Assembly (NCBI GenBank): GCA_944324175.1
Contig: CALUVH010000016.1
Location: forward strand, 1 to 41,151
Direction: 5' to 3'
Length of the DNA: 41,151 bases
Source of the DNA: Candidatus Gastranaerophilales bacterium
Lineage (GTDB): Bacteria > Cyanobacteriota > Vampirovibrionia > Gastranaerophilales > Gastranaerophilaceae
Shown: positions 16,322-24,287 of the stretch, one piece after another
Numbering within the stretch: the stretch's first letter is position 1
Layout of the letters: each line of letters begins with the position of its first letter
Translations under genes and position numbers: made by a program
Notes under the pieces: model-generated
What the model was told of the DNA's origin: nothing
Seen by the model: the letters and a program-made list of their open reading frames with translations, nothing else
Database searches by the model: none

Positions 16322-17791
16322 TTAGGAATTTTTTATACTCCAAAAATCACGTTGAAAAAATACAAGAAAAGGTATAATTTCAAGTCGTCCGACTAGCATC
16401 CATATAATCATTGTGATTTTAGAGATTGGATGGAGGGTTGAAAATGACCCCATAGGTCCAGTTACCTGTCCAAATGCTGGTCCTATGTTGCCAAGTGCTG
16501 ATATCGAACTGGAAATACCTGTTACAACATTGTGTTCTGAAATTGTTATGATTATAGCCCCTAAGGCAAATATTATAAAGTAAAAATATACAAAAACAAA
16601 AATTTGTCTTATGACTTCCGTAGATACAACGCTATTGTCAATTTTGACATTAATAACAGCATTAGGGTGAAGTATCCTGACAAGTTCTGCTTTCAATGAT
16701 TTAAAAACAAGTATCCAACGAGTCATTTTTATACCACCACCTGCTGAACTCGCGCAAGATCCCATGAACATGACCATAAATAAAAGAACTTGTGCGCAAA
16801 AATCCCATTGGGCAAAATCGACACTTGCACTTCCTGTTGATGTTGTAATACTTATAACCTGATAAAAACCACTTGTTATACTGTCAATTACGTTATAGTT
16901 ATCATTGAAAAATAAAACTAAAGCTATTGCTGTTGAAAATATAAAAATACCGGTTGTATAGGCTCTAAATTCTTCATTTTGAAAAAGTAAAAAAGGATTT
17001 TTTCTATTTATAGATTTATATTGTAAAATAAAACTAGCTCCTGCAAAAAACATAAAAAATAGGATTATCCAGTTTATTAAATTTGAATGATATCCAAACG
17101 TACTTTCAGGATTCGGGGAAAAGCCACCGGCTGCAAGGGTTGAAAAAGAGTTGCAAACGGCATCAAATAATGGCATACCTGCCAGTTTAAGTAAAATTAT
17201 TTCCAAAATAGTTAAGATTCCATATATTTTCCACAATGCTGATGCAGTATTTCTTATCCTTGGAGTTATTTTATCTTCAGTAGGTCCAGGGGCTTCTGCA
17301 AAAAACATTTGTCTTCCTGCTACAGCAAACTGAGGTAATATTGCAATAAAAAGGACAATAATTCCTAAGCCTCCCAGCCATTGAGTTAATGAACGCCAGA
17401 AAAAGAAAGCTTTTTCGTAGTGGTAGTGTGTAATTATTGTTGCTCCGGTTGTTGTAATACCTGATACTGCCTCAAACAGGCTATCTAATGTTCCCAGTCC
17501 GTAGAACAGATAAGGTATTGCAGATAGTATTCCAAACATAATCCAAGAGATAACAACTATGAAAAGAGCTTCAGATTTTTTTATATCGTTCAGATTTTCT
17601 ACCTTTGACGCATTAGGTATTAATTTTCTTAATGCCAAACCTCCCAGTACTCCAACAATACTTGCTATTAAAAATGGCATTATACTTTGAGTTTCGTTGT
17701 AATAAAATCCGACTGGTATAGGAGTTAGTATAACTATTCCTATGTATATCATTATGAGTCCGATTGCATTAGCTAAATAATTTAATCGCAT
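16322..17791 (-). CDS. trkH: Potassium uptake protein TrkH
   Basis: Membrane pore of the Trk/Ktr potassium system. The four pore-loop filter segments are visible: SGITTTGATIIT, STLAAGGFSPN, ITTSTGSASVD and ISALGNIGPAFG, each with the conserved Gly. The C-terminal GRLEIIPFLVFFQRDFW is the usual family end. The 489 aa with about ten to twelve membrane segments fit TrkH. Its ATG follows the trkA stop with no gap, so pore and regulator are made together. Confidence 0.96.
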   Translation of the reverse strand: MRLNYLANAIGLIMIYIGIVILTPIPVGFYYNETQSIMPFLIASIVGVLGGLALRKLIPNASKVENLNDIKKSEALFIVVISWIMFGILSAIPYLFYGLGTLDSLFEAVSGITTTGATIITHYHYEKAFFFWRSLTQWLGGLGIIVLFIAILPQFAVAGRQMFFAEAPGPTEDKITPRIRNTASALWKIYGILTILEIILLKLAGMPLFDAVCNSFSTLAAGGFSPNPESTFGYHSNLINWIILFFMFFAGASFILQYKSINRKNPFLLFQNEEFRAYTTGIFIFSTAIALVLFFNDNYNVIDSITSGFYQVISITTSTGSASVDFAQWDFCAQVLLFMVMFMGSCASSAGGGIKMTRWILVFKSLKAELVRILHPNAVINVKIDNSVVSTEVIRQIFVFVYFYFIIFALGAIIITISEHNVVTGISSSISALGNIGPAFGQVTGPMGSFSTLHPISKITMIIWMLVGRLEIIPFLVFFQRDFWSIKNS

Positions 17792-19129
17792 CTACTTTAC
17801 CTTAAAAAAATCTTTTATAGCGTTAGCACAAGAAGCTTTCGTAAAAATAATTAAAATATCATCAGTATGAATTTCAGTTAAACCTTGGGGAATTATTACC
17901 TGATTTTTTCTTTGAATGACTCCGATAATTGCATGTTCAGGAAAACGTAAGTCCATAATCCTTTTTCTATCGAATTCAGGAAGAACGTTTATTTCAAGTA
18001 CTTCCCCCTGTCCTTGTTCAACAGTGGCAAGAATATCGACATCATTTTCAGCTAAGTCATTTCGAACTTCATTTATAGCTGAATTTTTAGGTGAAATAGC
18101 AATGTCAATTCCAACTTTTTCAAACAGCGGAATATTTAAGACTTTTGCAACTCTTGCTATAACTCTTTTTACTCCAAGTTGTTTTGCCAAAAGTGAGCAT
18201 AAAAGGTTTCTCTCATCATTGTTTGTAACACCTATTACAACGTCAGTAGCTCCGATTTCTTCTTCATCTAAAAGTTTTAAATTCGTTCCATCACCATTTA
18301 TTACAAGTGTGGAATTGAGTTGTTCACAAAGACACTGACACCTTTCATAATCTTTTTCAATAATTTTTGTTTTTATTTTTAAAGCTTCTAAACTCTTAGC
18401 CAGCATTAATCCTACTGTTCCACCACCGATAATTGCGACTGATTTAACGCATTCTTTTTCATGAAAAAACGTACCTGCCAGTATGTCTAATGAATGAGAA
18501 GTCCCCATGAATATAAGCTTATCGTCTTTAAGTAATATGGTGTCACCATTTGGAATAAATAATTCACCATCTCTTGTAATGCCGACTATCAAAGTCCCGC
18601 TTGTAAAACCGCAGTCTTTTACTTTTTTATTAACTATTGATAAGTTGGGTTGCAATTTGTATTCAAGTAATCTCGCTCTACCGTCTGCAAAATTTTCTAC
18701 ATCCAGAGCATGTGCAACTGTTACAATTCTGAAAATTTCCTGTGTAAGCAACTCTTCCGGCCAAATTATGTAGTCGATAAAAAAGTCTCCGGAAGAGTCA
18801 CTTCGCTCAAAGTTGAGAGTGTTTTTATACTCCTCTTTGCTTATAAAACAAATTGTCTTTACTTGTCCTACTCTTTTGGCAGATAGACAGGCTACAATAT
18901 TTGCTTCATCTATCGCTGTACAAGCTATAAATATATCCGAATTTTGGATATCAGCACATTTTAAAACGCTTATATCTGAAGCATTACCCTGAATAAAACT
19001 GATGTCCAGTTGATTGAATTCATCAGTTCTGTTTTCTTCTTTATCAATTATCGTTATGTCGTGATCTTCAAAAAACTCAGTTGCCAGCAGACAACCTATT
19101 TCCGTAGCACCGTATATTACTATTTTCAT
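17792..19129 (-). CDS. trkA: Trk potassium system regulatory protein TrkA
   Basis: Cytoplasmic gating ring of the Trk channel. It has two tandem RCK units, each with an NAD(H)/nucleotide-binding Rossmann half and a TrkA-C half. The first loop is YGATEIG (residues 6-12), which departs from the usual GxGxxG; the second, IGGGTVGLMLAKSLE, is canonical. TrkA-C halves are around 140-220 and 365-445. The length of 445 aa is standard. It is the first gene of a six-gene reverse run. Its start has no ribosome binding site and lies 9 nt after a -10 box that sits inside a 15-bp palindrome. Confidence 0.95.
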   Translation of the reverse strand: MKIVIYGATEIGCLLATEFFEDHDITIIDKEENRTDEFNQLDISFIQGNASDISVLKCADIQNSDIFIACTAIDEANIVACLSAKRVGQVKTICFISKEEYKNTLNFERSDSSGDFFIDYIIWPEELLTQEIFRIVTVAHALDVENFADGRARLLEYKLQPNLSIVNKKVKDCGFTSGTLIVGITRDGELFIPNGDTILLKDDKLIFMGTSHSLDILAGTFFHEKECVKSVAIIGGGTVGLMLAKSLEALKIKTKIIEKDYERCQCLCEQLNSTLVINGDGTNLKLLDEEEIGATDVVIGVTNNDERNLLCSLLAKQLGVKRVIARVAKVLNIPLFEKVGIDIAISPKNSAINEVRNDLAENDVDILATVEQGQGEVLEINVLPEFDRKRIMDLRFPEHAIIGVIQRKNQVIIPQGLTEIHTDDILIIFTKASCANAIKDFFKVK

Positions 19130-19135
19130 TATGGA

Positions 19136-19167
19136 TTGATTTTAAATCAAAGATAAATTTTTTACAA
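19136..19167 (-). promoter_or_regulatory. trkA promoter with palindromic operator
   Basis: On the minus strand, TTGTAA (19167-19162), a 17-nt spacer and TAAAAT (19144-19139) are followed 9 nt later by the trkA ATG. The -10 lies inside TTGATTTTAAATCAA (19136-19150), a perfect 7+1+7 palindrome. The half-sites TTGAT/ATCAA resemble CRP/FNR sites but are separated by 5 rather than 4 nt. Confidence 0.5.
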
Positions 19168-19182
19168 GTTGGAGCAATTTAT

Positions 19183-20181
19183 TTGCTTTACATGTTTTAT
19201 CTCATTATGCTCGGTAGTATTTCTGCAATAAAAACTAATTATGAAAAGTGTGGCTATTCTCGTTTGAAAAGGCTCTTTCAAAAGGATATAAATTTTCGAA
19301 AGTATGATGAATTTGTCCCAAATGCAAAATCTCAGGTAGTTGGTAATTTGCCATCTGAGATGATTAGATATATTGTGACAAATTTTCCGGATAAAAAAGC
19401 TGATAAGATAAAGCAGTTTCAAAAAACGTTGGGAGATGTTGCGGTTTTTGTCCGAGAAAGTATGCAAGAACTGAAAAAAGAACGAAGAATATACCATGGA
19501 TTAGATGAACTTGATGATGATGAAATAGTACTGTTTCAGTCAGAAATGTCAAAAATATTAAAGAATGGGACTTTTGGTATTTTGCCTCAAAATTCTTCTG
19601 CTGATTTTAAATACATTGATAGAGGTGCTTTTGGTCAAGTTTTCAAATTGTCAGTTAAAGAAGAAAATGGTAGAAATTTGATGCCTGATTCTGCTATGAA
19701 AATTTATTATAAGATTAATTCTCCTGTAGTTCCTCATATTCAAGGGAATTATGCAGAGGCAAATTTTATCACTTTTATTAAAAGAGTATTGGGACATGAT
19801 ATGGGAAAATCTCAATTTGCCAAGCATTATATTTCGGATATGAAAAACGGTTATTCGTTGAGTGAATTTTTATACTGGGATGGTGATTATGATTTCGTAG
19901 GTAGAGATTATAAACGATATTTTAGGGTTGATAGTAATGATGCTTTAAAAAGTTTTATCGCAGGAAAAATTTTTGATTGGGGTGGTTTTTTTAAAATGGC
20001 TGATTTTACCGGAGATAAAATAACTATCCGTTACTTAAAAAAGTTATATAATCATCCCAATATGACGGGTAGTTTGTTTGAACAATATGAAAAAATCTTG
20101 AAAAATAAAAAAAATCCACAAAAAGAAAAAATTAAAAAAGCCTTGGATTTATATTACCAAGGCTTAGGACAAATCTATTAA
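19183..20181 (+). CDS. Unknown protein with a protein-kinase N-lobe-like region
   Basis: No family recognised. The 332 aa start with a TTG supported by GGAG at 19171-19174, 8 nt upstream. Residues 1-15 are hydrophobic. The middle contains kinase-like elements in the right order: a glycine-rich loop RGAFGQVFKL (147-156), a VAIK-like lysine in SAMKIYY (K173) and a possible helix-C Glu in NYAEANF (E192), followed by a hinge-like ISDMKNGYSLSEFL (217-230). No HRD catalytic loop or DFG motif follows; the nearest Asp segments are DFVGRD (237-242) and MADFTGDK (272-279). The C-terminus is Lys-rich. It could be a degenerate or minimal kinase, a pseudokinase or a coincidence. It is divergent from trkA and convergent with yggT. 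Confidence 0.65.
   Translation: MLYMFYLIMLGSISAIKTNYEKCGYSRLKRLFQKDINFRKYDEFVPNAKSQVVGNLPSEMIRYIVTNFPDKKADKIKQFQKTLGDVAVFVRESMQELKKERRIYHGLDELDDDEIVLFQSEMSKILKNGTFGILPQNSSADFKYIDRGAFGQVFKLSVKEENGRNLMPDSAMKIYYKINSPVVPHIQGNYAEANFITFIKRVLGHDMGKSQFAKHYISDMKNGYSLSEFLYWDGDYDFVGRDYKRYFRVDSNDALKSFIAGKIFDWGGFFKMADFTGDKITIRYLKKLYNHPNMTGSLFEQYEKILKNKKNPQKEKIKKALDLYYQGLGQIY
20130..20165 (-). terminator. Terminator of mtnP-yggT inside the opposing coding sequence
   Basis: On the minus strand, AAGCCTTGG and CCAAGGCTT (plus positions 20157-20165 and 20138-20146, 10-nt loop) are followed by a run of T. It lies 20 nt past the yggT stop and within the last 50 bases of the plus-strand gene. Confidence 0.65.
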
Positions 20182-20184
20182 AGT

Positions 20185-20454
20185 TTATCTTAATGTTAAC
20201 AATAGATAAATCGCAAAATTTGCAATTAGTTGAAGTACTAACAGTGCTATAATAGGCGAAAAATCAAGTCCACCTACCGGAGGTATAAACCTTCTAAAAA
20301 TTTCCAAATAAGGGTCTACTGTATTTCTGAGAGTATTCCAAGGTTGATTTTCCCATTTTATACTTGGAATCCAAGTTAAAAATATTCGTAAAATTATTAG
20401 AAATGAAAATAAATTAAAAAGATTACTTACTCCAAAAATTATACCATTTGTCAT
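20185..20454 (-). CDS. YggT family membrane protein
   Basis: 89-aa integral membrane protein. Two hydrophobic segments (FGVSNLFNLFSFLIILRIFLTW and SPIIALLVLQLIANFAIYLLL) flank the family motif NTVDPYLEIFRRFIPPVGGLDFSP. The role of YggT proteins is poorly defined; relatives affect osmotic tolerance or chloroplast/cell division. I chose the ATG at 20454, with AAGGAT 6 nt upstream, instead of a longer frame running back into mtnP. It follows mtnP by 10 nt in one operon. Confidence 0.88.
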   Translation of the reverse strand: MTNGIIFGVSNLFNLFSFLIILRIFLTWIPSIKWENQPWNTLRNTVDPYLEIFRRFIPPVGGLDFSPIIALLVLQLIANFAIYLLLTLR

Positions 20455-20464
20455 TTTAATATCC

Positions 20465-21268
20465 TTATAATTGCGAATTTTTCTTTGTTTGTGCGCAAGT
20501 ACAATTTTTACGCTCAGAAGGAATTTTTTCAATCATCTTAAACAGTAGATTTTTGAGGTTTGCCACGTTTGAATTGAATACCTCAATTACTTCATGATGA
20601 GATACCGGAGGAACATCTCCGACAAGACCTGCATCGTAGTCTGTTATTAATGATATGTTTAAAGGACACATATCCATTTCTTTTACAAGGTATGCTTCAG
20701 GAAATGCAGTCATATTGATTACTTCCCAACCTTGATTAGTAAAGAATTTGGATTCTGCTTTAGTTGAAAAACGAGGACCGTTGATTACAACAACCGTTCC
20801 TTGTTCATGAATATTTATACCCAAATCTTTACCTGTTTCAATAGCAAGTTTTCTTAGCTCAGGACAGTATGTATCAGCAGCAGATGGGTGAGTTACGATA
20901 GGACCTTCAAAAAATGTTGATTTTCTTCCGTCTGTCCAATCTACAAACTGGTCACATATTACAAAATCACCTGGTTTAACATGCTTTTGTAAACTGCCGG
21001 CAGCGCAAGGTGAAATTACTCGCTCACAACCGATTGATTTCATTGCCCACACATTTGCTCTGTAGTTGAGTAAATGAGGTAATATAGTGTGATTACGACC
21101 ATGACGAGGCATAAATGCCACTTTGTGTTCACCTATCCTCCCGATAAAAACATTATCACTAGGCATACCATAAGGAGTTTCAATTCTAACCTCTTCTATG
21201 TCCTCTAAAAAGTTATAAAAACCTGAACCTCCAAATACACCTATTGTAGCCAATTTTTTATTTTCCAT
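20465..21268 (-). CDS. mtnP: S-methyl-5'-thioadenosine phosphorylase
   Basis: Nucleoside phosphorylase family 2 enzyme that splits methylthioadenosine (a polyamine/AdoMet by-product) into adenine and methylthioribose-1-phosphate. It has IGVFGGSGFY at the N-terminus, PRHGRNHTILPHLLNYRANVWAMK, SPCAAGSLQ, INGPRFSTKAES, INMTAFPEAYLVKEM and TDYDAGL. The Met-Thr/Asp-Tyr-Asp pattern points to MTA rather than guanosine/inosine use, but methylthioinosine or mixed specificity is possible. The length is 267 aa. The C-terminus is Lys- and Cys-rich (NCTCAQTKK). A strong GGAGGA ribosome binding site precedes the ATG. Confidence 0.92.
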   Translation of the reverse strand: MENKKLATIGVFGGSGFYNFLEDIEEVRIETPYGMPSDNVFIGRIGEHKVAFMPRHGRNHTILPHLLNYRANVWAMKSIGCERVISPCAAGSLQKHVKPGDFVICDQFVDWTDGRKSTFFEGPIVTHPSAADTYCPELRKLAIETGKDLGINIHEQGTVVVINGPRFSTKAESKFFTNQGWEVINMTAFPEAYLVKEMDMCPLNISLITDYDAGLVGDVPPVSHHEVIEVFNSNVANLKNLLFKMIEKIPSERKNCTCAQTKKNSQL

Positions 21269-21423
21269 TATAAGAATCCTCCATGATTTATACTAATTCT
21301 CTACTCAAGATTAACATAAAAAAGTTTGAAAATCTGTCAAATTTAATAAAGTTTACATATCTAAAATTCCCCATTATAAAAAGGTTATAGGGGCGTTATG
21401 CGCACAGCTGTTCAACTTTGGGG

Positions 21424-21451
21424 TTGCAATTGAAAATTTTTGATATATAAT
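21424..21451 (+). promoter_or_regulatory. Promoter of the lytic transglycosylase gene
   Basis: TTGCAA (21424-21429), a 16-nt spacer and TATAAT (21446-21451). The -35 matches the TTGCA(A/T) type seen before gltA, mutS2 and the TPR gene at 32936. Confidence 0.6.
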
Positions 21452-21471
21452 GTTTGTATAAACTACATTCC

Positions 21472-21489
21472 TGAAAGTTGAAACTTTCA
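21472..21489 (+). promoter_or_regulatory. 5' leader hairpin before the lytic transglycosylase
   Basis: A 7-bp hairpin TGAAAGT/ACTTTCA with a 4-nt loop sits in the leader of about 95 nt between the promoter and the chosen start. I tried to fit known c-di-AMP and c-di-GMP riboswitch cores and could not. The rest of the 285-nt gap (21269-21553) contains only an imperfect CCCC..TATAA / TTATAGGGG repeat at 21369-21393. Confidence 0.3.
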
Positions 21490-21553
21490 TCAACACAACC
21501 GAGAGCGGATGCTTTTTAAGGAATTTTCAATTTACAAAACAGAGGATTACATT

Positions 21554-22180
21554 TTGAAGAAACTAGTACTATTAACTTTTACGTTAATCTGTATGTTTTG
21601 CTTGTCTAACCAAGCGCAGGCTACAGATGTGAACTCAGTAAAAGCGACAATAGTGAAGCACGCAATCGAAATGGGCGTAGATCCTGCAATTGCATTGAGT
21701 ATCGCAAAAACTGAGTCAGGTTTCAGACACGAAGCTAGAAGTGCTTATGGTGCCGTTGGTGTGTATCAGTTAATGCCTTCTACTGCACGGAAAATGGGAC
21801 TGAACCCGTATTCTTTGAATGACAACATCAGAGGTGGTATTATGTATTACAAGATGATGTATAAGATGTTCGGGTCAGTTGAGTTAGCTCTGGCTGCGTA
21901 TAATGCAGGTCCGGGGAATGTAAAAAAATACAATGCAGTACCTCCGTTTGCTGAAACAAGACGTTTTGTTTCGAAAATCATGGCAGATTACAATCGACAA
22001 AAAGTTACGCCAGATCCTGCAGTGTTGAATGCAAAGGCTACTGCTGCTGCTAAATCAGCACCGAAAACTCCGGCTCCAGTACCGACAGTAAAGGTTCAGG
22101 ACGCAAAGGATTTGCAGGCTGAAATTTTTGACGATTCACCAATCGAGCTGGATATTTCAACACAGACAATTGCTATTTAG
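21554..22180 (+). CDS. Secreted lytic transglycosylase (SLT domain)
   Basis: Cleaves peptidoglycan glycan strands between MurNAc and GlcNAc in the periplasm. With the TTG start at 21554 (AGAGGA 7 nt upstream) the protein begins with a clean signal peptide MKKLVLLTFTLICMFCLSNQAQA. The SLT domain follows: the catalytic Glu is E54 in IAKTESGFRH, then AYGAVGVYQLMPSTARKMG and ELALAAYNAGPGNVKKY. The C-terminus is an Ala/Pro/Lys linker and an acidic end. A longer reading from ATG 21509 adds 15 residues before the signal peptide and is less likely. A strong terminator follows. Confidence 0.92.
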   Translation: MKKLVLLTFTLICMFCLSNQAQATDVNSVKATIVKHAIEMGVDPAIALSIAKTESGFRHEARSAYGAVGVYQLMPSTARKMGLNPYSLNDNIRGGIMYYKMMYKMFGSVELALAAYNAGPGNVKKYNAVPPFAETRRFVSKIMADYNRQKVTPDPAVLNAKATAAAKSAPKTPAPVPTVKVQDAKDLQAEIFDDSPIELDISTQTIAI

Positions 22181-22200
22181 TGTGGAGTTAGCAAATTTTG

Positions 22201-22234
22201 AAACGAGACAGCATTAGTGCTGTCTCGTTTTATG
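22201..22234 (+). terminator. Intrinsic terminator after the lytic transglycosylase
   Basis: A perfect 13-bp stem (22201-22213 with 22218-22230, AAACGAGACAGCA / TGCTGTCTCGTTT), a TTAG loop and a short T-rich tail. Confidence 0.85.
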
Positions 22235-22339
22235 TAAATTTTCTTAACAATTGAAGATAATTCTTAAAGTTATCAATCAATAATACCGATAATCTATATG
22301 TCTAAAAGTATATTTAAAGACAGAAAGGATTATCAGGAA

Positions 22340-24256
22340 ATGGGCCTAGCAGCTTCACAAGCAAGACTATTAAGCATTACAGCTAGATTGACTCATAACG
22401 AGACACAATCTCAGTTGATAACTAATGCTAAATTGCGCCTTTCTGATAAGTCCAGCGAAGCTAGTAAGGAATACATGGAAGCGTTAAATGCTACCAAATT
22501 TGTATACACAAACTATGACAGTAGTGGCAACCAAGTATCACAAGCAATGACCGTCGGGACAGTAACCCAATACAGTGATATCAAAAATCAATATGGTTTT
22601 GTTGATTCTGCAGGGCGTTTACTTGTTTCTTCTCAGGACGCAAAGAACTATGAAACAAGTAATGATTTGGCAACTTTTTTGGGCAAATATGGCATTGGTG
22701 ATATGGATAACCCTAAGTATGATGAAGCTCTTGAAAACATTTATGGTGAAGAGTTCGGAAATTTCTTTGATGAGGGAAATCCTAATTCTTGGTATGACAA
22801 AATCAATGGTGCAACAGCTGGTTCTATTGGTCAGATGGCTACAGTAAGTGGTACTGGAGCATCTTTTAACGATAGTTTGATAAAGGATGAAGCTGCTTAT
22901 AATGCTTGGGTTGAAAGTTTAAAAAATAGTGTAAATGGAATTGATTTTGGTGATAAAAAGACTGAAGGTCTTTTCAACACTTGGGTGGATTCAATAACCG
23001 ATGTACCTGAATATGTAGCAGAGCCAACAGCACCAATAAAACCTACTGCGCCTCAAAGACCAGCGTTTCCTGATTTTTCAGCTTTGGCGACAGCCTACAA
23101 CGGTTCACAATGTTATGGAGCCGTAGGAGCTAGTTTAAGTGGTATAGGGCACATGGAACATAACCTGGCTGCTTTGATTTGGGGTGAAGGCGGCATGGGC
23201 GAAGGCTCTTGCAGTATAACTAATTCTAGTGGAACTATTACAGTAAATAGAGATGTTGCAATAGATTATAAATATGTATCCTTAACAAATTATGATTTCT
23301 CTGATACAACTTCATCAAAAGAGTTGGCAGCAGCATTGAATGAGTATGGAGAACAATATCAGCAAATTGCAGATATTCAACAAACATTAATAGACTTATA
23401 TTGTGATGTAATCAATTATCTACATAACAGTGGAGGAGTTGGTTCAAGTACTACGCATCTTGATAGTCGCAGATATACTTTAAATGGCAGTGCAGGAGTT
23501 AAGACAGCAGATCAATTGTATGCTTCTTGGAAAGATTTTTACAATCAGTTAGGTAATTTCAGTACTCTTCAAGATGAAATGATAAAAGAATGGGAAGAAG
23601 AGGTATGGAAACCTTATGAAGAGCAATTAAAGCAGTATGAAAAAGATTATGCTCAGTATCAAGAAGATTATCAAAAGTGGCATGATGATTTTATTGGTGC
23701 ATTGAATAACTGGTATGATCAAATGAAAAATGCAAAAGAGGCTTATAAAGATGCATTAGATAATCTTCCTGCTAAGCAAATTCCAGATGAAAATGATCCA
23801 AAGTATCAATGGTACACAAATCTTTGGTTTAGAATGGGTGGATTATCAGATGCAGAAAAACAAGATAATCAAAATAATTACAAGATATTAGATGATTACT
23901 ATATGTATAATGAAAATTGGTTAAAATTTGCCTTAGAACATGGTATTGTAACAATGGAGCAAGTGCAATTCCAAGAAGAAGGTGAAACTATCAATGAAAA
24001 AATGAATCAATATGCTTGGACAGCTATTCAATATGGTAATTGTGCAGATTTAGTTGAGGTGACAGATGATGTTGCGATAGCTAAGGCTGAAGCTGAATAT
24101 CAGAGAAAGACAGCAGATATTCAAGCTAAAGATAAGAAATATGATAACGATTTGAAAAAATTAGATACAACTCACAATGCGCTGCAAACTGAATATGACT
24201 CAATAAAGTCTGTCATAGATAAGAATGTTGAAAGATCTTTTAAGGCATTTTCATAA
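22340..24256 (+). CDS. Large coiled-coil protein of the MGLAASQARLL type
   Basis: Function unknown. I start at the ATG at 22340 (MGLAASQARLLSITARL), with AAAGGAT 9 nt upstream, rather than the ATG at 22298, which has no ribosome binding site. The N-terminal 50 residues form a helix with flagellin/hook-protein-like texture (ASQARLLSITARLTHNETQSQ). Middle parts include a Pro-rich linker (PEYVAEPTAPIKPTAPQRPAFP), a Gly/Ser region, and a strongly charged coiled coil (EEEVWKPYEEQLKQYEKDYAQY). The C-terminus is another coiled coil ending YDSIKSVIDKNVERSFKAFS. No signal peptide or membrane segment. The conserved-looking N- and C-terminal ends with a variable middle suggest an exported filament-like or contractile-secretion substrate, but this is inference. 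My memory that Gastranaerophilales carry such proteins in several copies cannot be checked here. Confidence 0.75.
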   Translation: MGLAASQARLLSITARLTHNETQSQLITNAKLRLSDKSSEASKEYMEALNATKFVYTNYDSSGNQVSQAMTVGTVTQYSDIKNQYGFVDSAGRLLVSSQDAKNYETSNDLATFLGKYGIGDMDNPKYDEALENIYGEEFGNFFDEGNPNSWYDKINGATAGSIGQMATVSGTGASFNDSLIKDEAAYNAWVESLKNSVNGIDFGDKKTEGLFNTWVDSITDVPEYVAEPTAPIKPTAPQRPAFPDFSALATAYNGSQCYGAVGASLSGIGHMEHNLAALIWGEGGMGEGSCSITNSSGTITVNRDVAIDYKYVSLTNYDFSDTTSSKELAAALNEYGEQYQQIADIQQTLIDLYCDVINYLHNSGGVGSSTTHLDSRRYTLNGSAGVKTADQLYASWKDFYNQLGNFSTLQDEMIKEWEEEVWKPYEEQLKQYEKDYAQYQEDYQKWHDDFIGALNNWYDQMKNAKEAYKDALDNLPAKQIPDENDPKYQWYTNLWFRMGGLSDAEKQDNQNNYKILDDYYMYNENWLKFALEHGIVTMEQVQFQEEGETINEKMNQYAWTAIQYGNCADLVEVTDDVAIAKAEAEYQRKTADIQAKDKKYDNDLKKLDTTHNALQTEYDSIKSVIDKNVERSFKAFS

Positions 24257-24286
24257 AAAAAGAACCGATTATCGGTTCTTTTTTTA
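24255..24286. terminator. Bidirectional intrinsic terminator
   Basis: GAACCGAT (24262-24269) pairs with ATCGGTTC (24271-24278), flanked by A and T runs on both sides. It serves the plus-strand gene ending at 24256 and the minus-strand peptidase ending at 24288. Confidence 0.85.
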
Positions 24287-24287
24287 T

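Noticed and set aside
19136-19150. True FNR or CRP binding site
   Set aside because: The half-sites fit, but the centre is 5 nt rather than the required 4, so I report only an operator-like palindrome.
20455-20532. Longer yggT start inside mtnP
   Set aside because: The ATG at 20454 has its own AAGGAT at good spacing and the membrane protein match begins there.
21458-21553. c-di-AMP or c-di-GMP riboswitch in the SLT leader
   Set aside because: The leader is short and I could not match the conserved core of either class; only a simple hairpin is visible.
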